A stretch of 64,000 nucleotides of DNA from assembly GCA_035307765.1 (NCBI GenBank), contig DATGHU010000018.1:1-64000 (forward strand), read 5' to 3'. Below the pieces are notes generated by a model that did no database searches, was not told the DNA's origin, and saw only the letters and a list, made by a program, of their open reading frames with translations. The translations under genes were made by a program, and so were the position numbers. This stretch comes from a bacterium (GTDB lineage: Bacteria > Sysuimicrobiota > Sysuimicrobiia > Sysuimicrobiales > Segetimicrobiaceae). Below are positions 41,165 to 49,494 of the stretch, one piece after another (position 1 is the stretch's first letter; each line of letters begins with the position of its first letter).

Positions 41165-42292
41165 ATGGGACGAAACCTGCAGGTGACCAGCAGCGCGGGC
41201 ACCAGCCCCCAGGACCGCCAGTGGCAATCGGTCCTGGACCGGGATCCGACCGCGGACCGTGCGTTCGTGTACGCCGTGCGATCCACGAGAATCTACTGCC
41301 GCCCGACCTGCGCGGCCCGCAAGCCCCGCCGGGATCAGGTGGTGTGTTTCCCCACCTCGGTGGCGGCGGAACGGGCGGGATACCGTCCCTGCCGACGGTG
41401 CCGCCCAGGAGACGCGGCCGCCGGCGTCCCGAACGTCGATGCGGTGCGGCGCGCGTGCTCGTGCATCGACGAGCGACTGGAGGATAGGATCTCGATGGCC
41501 GAGATCGGGGGGCAGGTCGGGCTGACCCCGCACGGGCTGACCCGGGCGTTCAAGCGGGTGCTCGGGATCACGCCCCGTCAGTACGCCGACACCCGCCGTC
41601 TGATGTGGTTGAAGGGGCGACTTCGAGAGGGGGAGACCGTGACGCGAGCGCTATACGATGCGGGGTACGGATCCAGCAGCCGCCTGTACGAGCGGGCACC
41701 CGACCGGCTCGGCATGACCCCGGGGACTTACCGCCGGGGCGGGCAGGGGATGCGGATCGGGTACACGATCACCGACTCTCCGCTGGGCCGCCTGCTGGTA
41801 GCGGCGACCGAGCGCGGCGTCTGCGCCGTGTACTTGGGGGATCTCGACCGGGGCCTCGAGACCGCGCTCGCTGAGGAATACCCGGGTGCGGAGATACGCC
41901 GGGAGCACGGCGATGCCGACCGCTGGGTCGGCGCTCTGGTGCGGCATCTGGAAGGCCGCCAGCCCCACCTCGACCTTCCGGTGGATATCCGGGCCACGGC
42001 GTTCCAATCGCGGGTGTGGGAGGAGTTGCGGGCGATCCCCTACGGCAGCACACGCACCTACGGCGAGATCGCGCGCCGCCTCGGAGAACCGGGGGCGGCG
42101 CGCGCGGTGGGGCGGGCGTGCGCGACGAATCCCATTTCGTTGCTGGTGCCCTGCCATCGGGCCGTACGCGGAGACGGTGGACTCGGCGGTTATCGCTGGG
42201 GACTCGGGCGGAAGGAACGCCTGCTCGCGCGCGAGCGCGATTTCGCCGGCCCCGCCCCAGGGCACAAGGAAGAGGTCAGGACGCACTCCTGA
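41165..42292 (+). CDS. ada: Bifunctional Ada: transcriptional regulator and O6-methylguanine-DNA methyltransferase
   Basis: A 375-residue protein with all Ada parts. The N-terminal zinc/methyl-phosphotriester domain has cysteines C45, C49 (Y-C-R-P-T-C-A-A-R-K-P-R-R), C76 and C79 (Y-R-P-C-R-R-C-R-P). An AraC-type HTH (I-G-G-Q-V-G-L-T-P-H-G-L-T-R-A-F-K-R-V-L-G-I-T-P-R-Q-Y) follows, then the methyltransferase domain with active-site P-C-H-R (C330). It repairs alkylated DNA and activates its own regulon after self-methylation. GGAGGAGAG precedes the ATG. Its 3' end overlaps the convergent SufR-like gene by 17 bp. Confidence 0.95.
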   Translation: MGRNLQVTSSAGTSPQDRQWQSVLDRDPTADRAFVYAVRSTRIYCRPTCAARKPRRDQVVCFPTSVAAERAGYRPCRRCRPGDAAAGVPNVDAVRRACSCIDERLEDRISMAEIGGQVGLTPHGLTRAFKRVLGITPRQYADTRRLMWLKGRLREGETVTRALYDAGYGSSSRLYERAPDRLGMTPGTYRRGGQGMRIGYTITDSPLGRLLVAATERGVCAVYLGDLDRGLETALAEEYPGAEIRREHGDADRWVGALVRHLEGRQPHLDLPVDIRATAFQSRVWEELRAIPYGSTRTYGEIARRLGEPGAARAVGRACATNPISLLVPCHRAVRGDGGLGGYRWGLGRKERLLARERDFAGPAPGHKEEVRTHS

Positions 42293-42887
42293 TCGTGTAA
42301 ACGGAGTACGGGTCCCCCTTCCGCAGGCACTGCTCGCGCTGCATGGATCGGCCGAAGAGCGCTTCCAACCAACGGTGCACCGTGTCACAGACCTGGGGGT
42401 GCGCCGCCGCGAGGCGCATCACCGGACAGTTATGCTCGTACAACCGCGTTCCCCCGCGGCTCCGCTCGAGCCGGGGGAGGAACCCTCGCTCGGTCAAGAT
42501 CTCCATCACCCGCTCCATGCGCGTCCGCCCCGTCAGTCCTTCCAGGCGCGGGAGATCCCGGGCGATCCATCGATCGCCGATTCGCCTCAACACGGCGTCG
42601 AGGCGGCCCGTTCCTTCGCGCTCGAGCTCGGCGAGAACGGATCCGGCGAACTCTTCGTAGGATTTGGGGAAGACCGCTTCGGTCGCGGGGGTCGCGACGT
42701 AGACGACGCTGGGCCGCCGGCTGCCGGGGCGCAACCCGCTGCGCGCCACCAGCCCGCGTGTCTGCAGCACCGCGAGGTGGCTGGTGACCGCCGTCCGGGT
42801 CAGCCTGAGACCACGAGCCAGGTCCTGAACGGTCTGGCCCCCGCGAATTCGCAGCATCTCAATGATCCGGAGCCTGGTCTCCTGCAT
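42276..42887 (-). CDS. SufR-like iron-sulfur-cluster-binding transcriptional regulator
   Basis: A 203-residue regulator. The N-terminal winged HTH (residues about 5-65) reads I-I-E-M-L-R-I-R-G-G-Q-T-V-Q-D-L-A and L-T-R-T-A-V-T-S-H-L-A-V-L. The C-terminal part carries C154 (E-H-N-C-P-V), C167 (Q-V-C-D-T-V) and C187 (E-Q-C-L-R-K-G-D-P), the three-cysteine layout of SufR family repressors that bind a 4Fe-4S or 2Fe-2S cluster. It is divergent from the secreted-protein operon at 43018, whose -35 box overlaps a dyad, so it probably regulates that operon. No suf genes are in the window. Confidence 0.8.
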   Translation of the reverse strand: MQETRLRIIEMLRIRGGQTVQDLARGLRLTRTAVTSHLAVLQTRGLVARSGLRPGSRRPSVVYVATPATEAVFPKSYEEFAGSVLAELEREGTGRLDAVLRRIGDRWIARDLPRLEGLTGRTRMERVMEILTERGFLPRLERSRGGTRLYEHNCPVMRLAAAHPQVCDTVHRWLEALFGRSMQREQCLRKGDPYSVYTIRSAS

Positions 42888-42931
42888 CTCCCCCTTATCC
42901 TATCGCCCGCCGCGATGGCCTGTCAATTACA

Positions 42932-42953
42932 TCAATAATAACCGAACTATTGA
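42932..42953. promoter_or_regulatory. Candidate operator of the SufR-like regulator
   Basis: TCAATA (42932-42937) and TATTGA (42948-42953) form a perfect 6-bp dyad with a 10-bp spacer, overlapping the -35 box of the divergent promoter. Confidence 0.5.
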
Positions 42954-42979
42954 CATCATCAGAGCCCCGGTGCTATCGT
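42950..42979 (+). promoter_or_regulatory. Sigma-70-like promoter of the tandem-domain/cupredoxin operon
   Basis: A perfect TTGACA (42950-42955) is followed after 18 bp by TATCGT (42974-42979). The gene starts 39 bp further on at 43018. Confidence 0.6.
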
Positions 42980-43017
42980 GGGGCCGATCGGCATCGCGAG
43001 ACACCGGAGGTGTAGAG

Positions 43018-43743
43018 ATGCAAAAGCTCGCGCCCACCGCGACGGCTCTCATTCTGGCCGCCGCGCTACTCGCTCCGCCCGTCGGGGCACAGGGGACGCC
43101 CTCGATCACGATCCTCTCGCCCAAGGACCGGACGACCGTCGCCGGCTCCCAGCTCGTCATACAGACCACCGTCAAGAATTTCGCCCTCGACCCCGTCGCC
43201 ATCGGCACGGCTCCCAAAGCCGGCGAAGGCCATTGGCACCTCTACGTCGACGGAAAGCTCGCGGGGCTCTCCGCCGACGGGGTGATCTCGATCCCGAACG
43301 ACGCCTACCCGACGCTTACGGCGGGCTCGCACGTCATCAAAGTGGACCTGCACAACAACAACCACACCTCCGTCGAGGGAGCCAAGGGCGACCAGATTAC
43401 CGTGCGGGTCGCCAAAACGCTGTCCGCGATGGCGATGGGGGGCCACCCCGGCGTAAAGTTCCTCTGGCCGACCGACGGCGCGACCGTGCCCGCGCACACG
43501 ATCGTGCGGGTATCGGTTACTGGACTCAAACTCGACCCCGTCGCCGTCGGCACGGCCCCCAAGGCCGGCGAAGGCCATTGGCACCTCTACGTCGACGGAA
43601 AGCTCGCGGGGCTCTCCGCCTCGAGCGTCGCGGACGCGACCCTCACGCCGGGATCCCACGTGTTAAAGGTCAGCCTGCATAATAACGACCATACGCCCGT
43701 GGCGGGCGCGTCGAGCAGCGAGATCACGGTGCACGTGAAGTAA
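43018..43743 (+). CDS. Secreted protein with two near-identical tandem domains (H-W-H motif)
   Basis: A 241-residue protein; ATG 43018 has GGAGG eight bases upstream. Residues 1-24 are a signal peptide ending V-G-A-Q. Two domains (about 28-131 and 146-241) share a 22-residue identical block containing G-E-G-H-W-H-L-Y-V-D-G-K-L-A-G-L, followed in each by G-S-H-V-x-K-V-x-L-H-N-N-x-H-T. The clustered histidines suggest metal binding. The fold is probably Ig-like; the second half of each repeat recalls DUF4399-type domains, though I cannot confirm the family. The adjacent cupredoxin gene starts three bases after its stop, so the two are co-transcribed. Confidence 0.75.
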   Translation: MQKLAPTATALILAAALLAPPVGAQGTPSITILSPKDRTTVAGSQLVIQTTVKNFALDPVAIGTAPKAGEGHWHLYVDGKLAGLSADGVISIPNDAYPTLTAGSHVIKVDLHNNNHTSVEGAKGDQITVRVAKTLSAMAMGGHPGVKFLWPTDGATVPAHTIVRVSVTGLKLDPVAVGTAPKAGEGHWHLYVDGKLAGLSASSVADATLTPGSHVLKVSLHNNDHTPVAGASSSEITVHVK

Positions 43744-43746
43744 GCA

Positions 43747-44157
43747 GTGAGCGCCCGCGTCACGGCGACCCTCGGGTTCGCCGCTGCGGTCGGCCTGGTG
43801 GTGGCCGCGGTCGGGCAGAGCACACCCCCGACCGCGGCGGCCCCCGGGCGCGTCACCATCTCGATCATCCAGCGAGTCCCGACAAAGCCGCCGACGTGGG
43901 GGTTCGTCCCGGCGTCGATCACCATCCCGCCAGGGACCATCGTCACCTGGAGGAATGTGAAGGGCAACAGCGAGTTCCACACATCCACATCGTACGAGGA
44001 CGTGTGGAACTCCCCGGTGCTCAACCCCGGCGAGAGCTGGTCGCTGACCTTCACCAAGCTCGGCCGGTTCCGCTACCACTGCACCCCCCACCCCTGGATG
44101 ACGGGGGTCATCACGGTCGCAGCGGGGGCGCCCCTTCCCCCGCCGGGCCCCAAGTAG
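43747..44157 (+). CDS. Secreted plastocyanin-like type I copper protein
   Basis: A 136-residue cupredoxin with GTG start, three bases after the preceding stop. A signal or anchor sequence (A-A-A-V-G-L-V-V-A-A-V-G) is followed by the fold. Type I copper ligands are complete: H78 (E-F-H-T-S), C112, H115 and M118 within Y-H-C-T-P-H-P-W-M. It probably carries electrons outside the cytoplasmic membrane. Co-transcription with a histidine-rich secreted protein under an Fe-S-type regulator suggests a metal or redox stress role; that is inference. Confidence 0.85.
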   Translation: MSARVTATLGFAAAVGLVVAAVGQSTPPTAAAPGRVTISIIQRVPTKPPTWGFVPASITIPPGTIVTWRNVKGNSEFHTSTSYEDVWNSPVLNPGESWSLTFTKLGRFRYHCTPHPWMTGVITVAAGAPLPPPGPK

Positions 44158-44276
44158 CACGCCGCCTCTCGCCGGCTCCGACCCCGCCCTCTTCCCCCGG
44201 CCGTCGTCTAAGCCGTGAAGGTTCTGGGCAAGATTTTGATGGGAAGAAGAATCGGGCACCGGAGAGAGATCGCGCT

Positions 44277-45563
44277 ATGCAGGGTCGATCCACGTTCATC
44301 GGACGGTTCGCCTTCGTCAGCCTCGCGGTGACGCTGCTCATCGCGTGGGGGTTCGGGTGGCTGCTCAGCCGTTGGATGATCCACACCGCCTTTGACGACA
44401 CCGTGCGGGGGACGGCGGAGACGGTCTCCACAGCGATCACCCCGCAGATCGCCCCCGAGGACCTCGTCGATCCAACCCCGGCCAGCGTGGCGGCATGGGC
44501 GCGGCGGCTGCGCCAGGTGATCGGCGGGGACATCGCCCGGGTCAAGGTCTGGAACGCCGAGGGCCAAATCGTGTACTCGGACAACCCCGCGCTCGTCGGC
44601 CGGATCTTCCCGCTGTCAACGGAAGACCAGCTGCGCGAAACGCTGACAACGGGGCGCCCCACCAGCGACCTCAGCGTGCTGGCCAGGGCGGAGAATGAGC
44701 GCGAGCGGACCTCCGGGCGCCTCCTAGAAATTTACGCGCCGGTCACGCTTGCGGGCGGCGTCAAGCCCGTCGGGGCTTACGAAGTGTACCGCCAAGCCGC
44801 ACCGCTCATCGCGAGGATCGGGGCCATCAAGCAGTTTGTCTGGCGAACCTCAGCCGCCGCGTTCGGGCTGCTCTTCGCCTCGCTGTTCTTCATCGTGAAC
44901 GCCGCGAGCCGCCCGATCATTCGTCGACAAGAGGACCTGCGCCACGCATTCGTCGGCACCGTTCGCGCCCTGGTGAGCGCGGTGGAATTCAAGGACGCCC
45001 ACACGGCGAGCCACTCCATTCTGGTCGCCGAGTACGCAACGATGACGGCGCGCGCGCTCGGGCTGAGCGACGAGACCTGCGAGGACATCCGGATGGCGGC
45101 GTACCTGCACGACCTCGGGAAGATCGGCGTCCCGGATAGCGTGCAGCGGAAACCGTCGGCGCTGACCCAGGAGGAAGGACGGCAGATCCGCCGTCATCCC
45201 GCGATCGCCGCGAACATCATCGAAGCCGTCCCGTTCTCCCAACGGATCAAACTGGCGGTCCGGCACAGCCACGAACGTTGGGACGGCGCCGGGTATCCGG
45301 ACGGCCTTGAGGGCGACGAGATCCCGATCGAGGCCAGGATCCTCGGTGTCGCCGATGCTTTCGAGGCGATGACCTCCCACAGACCCTACCGACGCCCCGT
45401 GGATTCGACCTCGGCGATGGACGAGCTGACGAGCCACGCCGGCACCCAGTTCGACCCCCGCGTCGTCGACGCGTTCCTGCGCGCACTCGGAATGCAGCGG
45501 GACGGAGAGCCGGTTCGCGGCCCGCTCCCCGCCCGCCACCCGCACCCCAGCTCCGCGGTCTAA
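44277..45563 (+). CDS. Membrane-bound HD-GYP domain protein (cyclic-di-GMP phosphodiesterase-like)
   Basis: A 428-residue sensor. TM1 at about residues 10-30 and TM2 at about 190-215 enclose an extracytoplasmic sensor region that ends near Y-E-V-Y-R-Q. The cytoplasmic HD-GYP domain has H-T-A-S-H-S-I-L-V-A-E-Y, the H-D-L-G-K-I-G-V-P-D motif and the G-Y-P-D-G-L signature. Such proteins hydrolyse c-di-GMP to pGpG/GMP. The ATG at 44277 follows GGAGAGAG; the upstream frame is the shadow of the cupredoxin gene. The signal sensed is unknown. Confidence 0.9.
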   Translation: MQGRSTFIGRFAFVSLAVTLLIAWGFGWLLSRWMIHTAFDDTVRGTAETVSTAITPQIAPEDLVDPTPASVAAWARRLRQVIGGDIARVKVWNAEGQIVYSDNPALVGRIFPLSTEDQLRETLTTGRPTSDLSVLARAENERERTSGRLLEIYAPVTLAGGVKPVGAYEVYRQAAPLIARIGAIKQFVWRTSAAAFGLLFASLFFIVNAASRPIIRRQEDLRHAFVGTVRALVSAVEFKDAHTASHSILVAEYATMTARALGLSDETCEDIRMAAYLHDLGKIGVPDSVQRKPSALTQEEGRQIRRHPAIAANIIEAVPFSQRIKLAVRHSHERWDGAGYPDGLEGDEIPIEARILGVADAFEAMTSHRPYRRPVDSTSAMDELTSHAGTQFDPRVVDAFLRALGMQRDGEPVRGPLPARHPHPSSAV

Positions 45564-45592
45564 AGGCTCCGGCGTGCCGCGGCCGCCCGCGC

Positions 45593-45621
45593 TTGTGCGC
45601 CCGTCTTCGATCTGCTACGAT
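45593..45621 (+). promoter_or_regulatory. Candidate promoter of the ATP-grasp gene
   Basis: TTGTGC (45593-45598), 17-bp spacer, TACGAT (45616-45621) preceded by an extended TGC. It would give a leader of about 120 nt before the gene at 45748. Confidence 0.45.
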
Positions 45622-45747
45622 GATCGCACCGTGGAAATGACCTGCGACCTCAGCCAACGCCCGCGCGAGTGCATCTGTCCTCCGCGGAGGTAACGCGCCT
45701 CCGCATCCAATCGTCATCCCGCAGTTCGACAATTGAGGAGGGTTTCG

Positions 45748-46740
45748 ATGAGGACGGCAGAGCCTCGCCTTGGCGTTGTCTTTGAACATCCCGTATGGTT
45801 CACCCCGCTCTTCGCAGAGCTGGATCGACGGGAGATTCCGTACGACAGCATCGATGTGAGCGCCCACGGTTTCGATCCCGGCGTGCGCGCGCTCCCCTGG
45901 TCAATGGCGCTCAACCGCATGAGCCCATCGGCGTATCTGCGCGGCCACGGACAGGCGATCACGTACACCCGCGAGTACCTTCGCTACCTCGAGGCGGCCG
46001 GCGTCGACGTGGTCAACGGCGCCGCGGCCTTCGAATTGGAAACCTCAAAGGTCTCGCAGCTCTTGCGGCTCGCCGCCCTGGGGCTCCCCACGCCCCGGTC
46101 GCGGGTCATCAACGATACGTCCCTTTTGCCCGCGGCGGCGGAGGGACTGCGCTATCCGGTGATCGTCAAGCCCAACATCGGCGGCAGCGGCGCCGGCATG
46201 CAGCGGTTTGAGACCCCCGAGGCGCTCCGCGCCGCGGCGGCCGACCGCACCCTTACCTTGGGCGTCGACCACACCGCACTGGTCCAGGAGTTTCTGCCCG
46301 CTCGCGGGGGACACATCGTCCGCGTCGAGTTCCTCGACGGCCGGTTTCTGTACGCGATCAAGATCTACCCGACACTCGCCGCCGGGTTCAATCTGTGCCC
46401 GGCCGATATCTGCCATCCGGACGGCCGCGTCGTCGCGGCCGGGGCAGACCTGTGTCCCGTCGACCTCCCCAAGGTCGCGCTCCGGGTCGAAGGCTGCACG
46501 CCGCCGGCCGAGGTCATCGGCGACGTCCTTGCGATCGCAAGGGCATCCGGCCTGGACCTCGGGGGGGTCGAATATCTCGTCGACGATCGCGATGGACGCG
46601 TGTACTACTATGACATCAACGCGCTGTCGAACTTCGTCACCGACGCGGTGCGCCTCGTGGGCTTCGACCCCTATGCGGTGTTGGCGGACTACCTTGTCGC
46701 CCGCGGCCGGCTCCGAGAGCCCGCTCGGCTTCGCTCGTAG
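45748..46740 (+). CDS. ATP-grasp ligase (RimK-like)
   Basis: A 330-residue protein. ATG 45748 follows GAGGAGGG. The N-terminal domain (E-H-P-V-W-F-T-P-L-F-A-E-L) is a pre-ATP-grasp segment; the ATP-binding core has Y-P-V-I-V-K-P-N-I-G-G-S-G-A-G-M, a lid lysine and a glycine loop, then V-Q-E-F-L-P-A and the metal-site Asn/Asp in V-Y-Y-Y-D-I-N-A-L-S-N. Members form amide or peptide bonds (RimK, LysX and others). The substrate is not clear and no partner amino-group carrier protein is nearby. Confidence 0.85.
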   Translation: MRTAEPRLGVVFEHPVWFTPLFAELDRREIPYDSIDVSAHGFDPGVRALPWSMALNRMSPSAYLRGHGQAITYTREYLRYLEAAGVDVVNGAAAFELETSKVSQLLRLAALGLPTPRSRVINDTSLLPAAAEGLRYPVIVKPNIGGSGAGMQRFETPEALRAAAADRTLTLGVDHTALVQEFLPARGGHIVRVEFLDGRFLYAIKIYPTLAAGFNLCPADICHPDGRVVAAGADLCPVDLPKVALRVEGCTPPAEVIGDVLAIARASGLDLGGVEYLVDDRDGRVYYYDINALSNFVTDAVRLVGFDPYAVLADYLVARGRLREPARLRS

Positions 46741-46767
46741 CTGCGCCCGGCGGAGCCGGGGGGCGCA

Positions 46768-47745
46768 TCAGCCGGCGACGAGACCGGGGAGCCGCCTGCG
46801 GATGATCCGCTCGGCCTCGGCGACGATCTCGCGGACGATCTGGGCGGCGGGGATGATCGAGGTGATCAGCCCCGCCGTCTGCCCCATCTGCAGGTTGGAC
46901 TCGTCGGGGTCGCCCCGATCCCGCGCCGAGAGGAGTTGACGGCCGATCTCGTAGCGCCGCTGGCGCACTTCCCACTCCCGGCCCGCCCAGCGCTCGATGA
47001 ACCGGTTGCGGGCGACGCGCGACATCGCGCCGGGCCAGACCCGGCCCGAAGCAATGTCCGCGATTTCGGTGAGCATCGTGTTGTGCCCGTCGCTATCGAG
47101 GATGGCCTGCTTGTAGGCCTGAGCGATGGGCGCCTCGGGCGTGGCCAGGAACCTCGTCCCCAGCAGCACCCCCTCTGCGCCGAGCGCCAGCGCCGCGGCG
47201 AGGCCGGCCCCGTCCGCAACCCCGCCCGCGGCCAGCACCGGGACCGGGTCGACGGCGCGGACAACCTGCGGGACGAGGGCGATCGTGCCCATCCACCCGA
47301 CGTGGCCGCCCCCTTCCGTTCCTTGAGCGACGATGATATCCGCTCCGGCCTCGACCGCCCGGACCGCCTCGGGCACGCCCGACACCATATGCATTACCAA
47401 CGACCCGGCGTCATGCGCGCGACCGAAAAACGGGCGGAGGTCCTGATCCGACCAGGGCCACGCCGTCGACACGACCCGCGGCCGGGCCTCGAGGGTGGCG
47501 GCAAACCGGTCCTCTGTCGCGAACGCGAGCAGATGATTCAGCCCGAACGGCCCCGGGGTCAGCTCCCGGATCCGGCCGACGCCGGCCCGCTGCTGGTCCG
47601 GAGGGAGGAAGGTAACGCCCAGGGTTCCCAGCCCACCGGCGCCGGTGACCGCGGCGACGAGAGCGGGGTTCGTCCCCGACGCCATCCCGCCGAGAACCAC
47701 AGGGTGGTCGATCTTCAACGCTTCGCAGATCCTGGTCCGCAACAT
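46768..47745 (-). CDS. Nitronate monooxygenase family protein (2-nitropropane dioxygenase-like)
   Basis: A 325-residue FMN-dependent TIM-barrel enzyme. Markers are the N-terminal I-D-H-P-V-V-L-G-G-M-A with G-A-G-G-L-G-T-L-G, the FMN phosphate site G-T-E-G-G-G-H-V-G in the middle and A-A-G-G-V-A-D-G near residue 175 with L-G-T-R-F-L-A-T. The enzyme oxidises alkyl nitronates (for example propionate-3-nitronate) to carbonyl compounds. The family also includes enoyl reductases (FabK), but the V-G-W-M-G region fits the NMO type better. It runs opposite to the neighbouring ATP-grasp gene. Confidence 0.85.
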   Translation of the reverse strand: MLRTRICEALKIDHPVVLGGMASGTNPALVAAVTGAGGLGTLGVTFLPPDQQRAGVGRIRELTPGPFGLNHLLAFATEDRFAATLEARPRVVSTAWPWSDQDLRPFFGRAHDAGSLVMHMVSGVPEAVRAVEAGADIIVAQGTEGGGHVGWMGTIALVPQVVRAVDPVPVLAAGGVADGAGLAAALALGAEGVLLGTRFLATPEAPIAQAYKQAILDSDGHNTMLTEIADIASGRVWPGAMSRVARNRFIERWAGREWEVRQRRYEIGRQLLSARDRGDPDESNLQMGQTAGLITSIIPAAQIVREIVAEAERIIRRRLPGLVAG

Positions 47746-47784
47746 TTAGGGCTCCTCCTCCATCGACCGGGGCGGCGTTCGGGG

Positions 47785-48201
47785 TCAGGGGGCCGCGAAC
47801 AGCTCCTGCCCCCCGAGATCGTTGAGCCGCAACTGCGGTACGTCCGACGAGATCGTCAGCGCCGCGCCTTGATGTTCTCCCGCACCGAAGAGGACGAGGC
47901 CCGTTGCCCCGCTGCGGGCGACAAACAGTCCCAACCGCTCCTTCTCCGTCCCATCGTAGAGCCTCAGCACAGAGGCGCCGTCCCGGGTCATCCCTATGCG
48001 CAGGCGGTGGTGACCCGCCCCATCCACGATCTCGAGCCCCTGACCACGCAGCACCCGCCGATACGTGGTGAGTTCTTTGAGGGTAAGCACGAGCACGCTC
48101 AACAGGATCGCCGCGAGCACCCAGGCGGCGGTCGACAGCTTCATCAACCGCTCCAGCTTCCGGACGCGGATCTGCAGGGCACCAATCGCCTCGCCCTCCA
48201 T
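47785..48201 (-). CDS. Hypothetical single-pass membrane protein
   Basis: A 138-residue protein. Residues about 8-20 are charged and helical (I-R-V-R-K-L-E-R-L-M-K-L), followed by one hydrophobic segment (A-A-W-V-L-A-A-I-L-L-S-V-L-V-L) and a C-terminal soluble part rich in glycine and beta-strand-like residues (L-R-I-G-M-T-R-D-G-A-S-V-L-R-L-Y-D-G). I do not recognise a family beyond small conserved proteins with this layout. GGAGG lies seven bases before the ATG. It is upstream of, and co-directional with, the nitronate monooxygenase gene. Confidence 0.65.
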   Translation of the reverse strand: MEGEAIGALQIRVRKLERLMKLSTAAWVLAAILLSVLVLTLKELTTYRRVLRGQGLEIVDGAGHHRLRIGMTRDGASVLRLYDGTEKERLGLFVARSGATGLVLFGAGEHQGAALTISSDVPQLRLNDLGGQELFAAP

Positions 48202-48384
48202 GGGAGGACACCTCCTTGCCGCACTGCCGGCAGGAGATGCCCCTTCGCCCGGCGCCCCGCAAATCCTCCGGTGCGGGTATCTGCGGCGACAGCGGGAGTT
48301 ACCCTAGAGTTCCAGGAATTGTACAGGGGGTGGGTCCCCGCCGCGATCGGGGGCTTGCCGTGGTGAGGTTCGGGAGGCCTGCCG

Positions 48385-49494
48385 ATGCGGATCACGAGGG
48401 TCGACGTCTTCGGCTACGATCTGCACTACGTGCACGGCCGCTACGTCATGTCCGCCGGCCGCGCCGTCGACGCGCTCCCGAGCACCGTGGTGCGGGTGGC
48501 CACCGATAACGGGCTCAATGGCTGGGGGGAGGTCTGTCCGCTGGGCCCCACCTATCTCCCGGCGTTCGCGGCGGGGGCGCGCGCCGCACTGCGGGAACTC
48601 GCTCCTGCGGTCATCGGGTGCGACCCCAGCAACCTGGGGCTGATCAACGATCGGTTGGACGCCGCCCTGCGCGGCCACGGATACGCAAAAAGCCCGATTG
48701 ACATCGCCTGCTGGGACCTGTTTGGCCGATCGGCGGGGGCGCCCGTCGCCGCGCTCCTGGGCGGTCAGCGGCAGCCCCGCTATCCGCTGTACATCGCGGT
48801 GCCGCTGGGGCCGGCGGGCGAAATGGCGGGCTACGTGCGGGCGCGGCGAGCGGAAGGGATTCACGCCTTCCAGCTCAAGATCGGCGGGGACCCGCACGTC
48901 GATCGAGACCGCGTCGAGGCCGTGCTCGGGGTGACCGACTCCGCGGACATCGTGATCGCCGACGCGAACGGCGGCTGGGCGCTCCAGGACGCGGTGGTCG
49001 CCGCCCGCCTGCTCGACCCGTTCCAGCGAATCTACCTCGAGCAGCCGTGCGCCACGCTCGAGGAGTGCCTCGCCGTGCGCCAGCATACCACCCTGCCGTT
49101 CATCCTCGATGAGGTCGTCACCGACGTTCCCTCGCTTCTCCGCGCCGTCCGGGCCGGGGGGATGGAAGCGATCAACCTGAAGATCAGCAAGGTCGGTGGG
49201 TTGACCAAGGCGCGGCTGATCCGCGATCTGGCTCAGGCCCTCGGGGTACGGATGACCATCGAGGACACCTGGGGCGGGGATGTTGTCACCGCGGCGATCA
49301 GCCATCTCGCCGGCAGCACCCGCCCCGAGATGCTGTTCACCGTGTCGTTCATGAACGACTGGGTGCGGGAACACATCGCCGGGCACAGGCCCCGATCGCA
49401 GGATGGAATCGGGACGACGCCGGACGCCCCCGGATTGGGCGTTGAGGTCGACGCCGCGGCACTGGGGACGCCGCTGTTCAGCTGTCCCGCATGA
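48385..49494 (+). CDS. Enolase-superfamily enzyme of the mandelate racemase/cis-3-hydroxyproline dehydratase group
   Basis: A 369-residue protein starting M-R-I-T-R-V-D-V-F-G-Y-D-L. It has the KxK-like motif in F-Q-L-K-I-G-G-D, metal ligands in D-A-N-G-G-W, E-Q-P-C and I-L-D-E-V-V, and a second catalytic Lys in L-K-I-S-K-V-G-G. The N-terminal capping domain sequence and G-H-G-Y-A-K-S-P-I-D-I-A recall cis-3-hydroxy-L-proline dehydratase and hydroxyproline-betaine epimerase. Substrate remains unproven. Its stop overlaps the NRAMP gene start by four bases (ATGA), so the enzyme and transporter are coupled; the enzyme needs Mg2+. Confidence 0.8.
   Translation: MRITRVDVFGYDLHYVHGRYVMSAGRAVDALPSTVVRVATDNGLNGWGEVCPLGPTYLPAFAAGARAALRELAPAVIGCDPSNLGLINDRLDAALRGHGYAKSPIDIACWDLFGRSAGAPVAALLGGQRQPRYPLYIAVPLGPAGEMAGYVRARRAEGIHAFQLKIGGDPHVDRDRVEAVLGVTDSADIVIADANGGWALQDAVVAARLLDPFQRIYLEQPCATLEECLAVRQHTTLPFILDEVVTDVPSLLRAVRAGGMEAINLKISKVGGLTKARLIRDLAQALGVRMTIEDTWGGDVVTAAISHLAGSTRPEMLFTVSFMNDWVREHIAGHRPRSQDGIGTTPDAPGLGVEVDAAALGTPLFSCPA

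Noticed and set aside
46936-48366. A 476-codon plus-strand frame opposite the nitronate monooxygenase
   Set aside because: Shadow frame with low-complexity composition.
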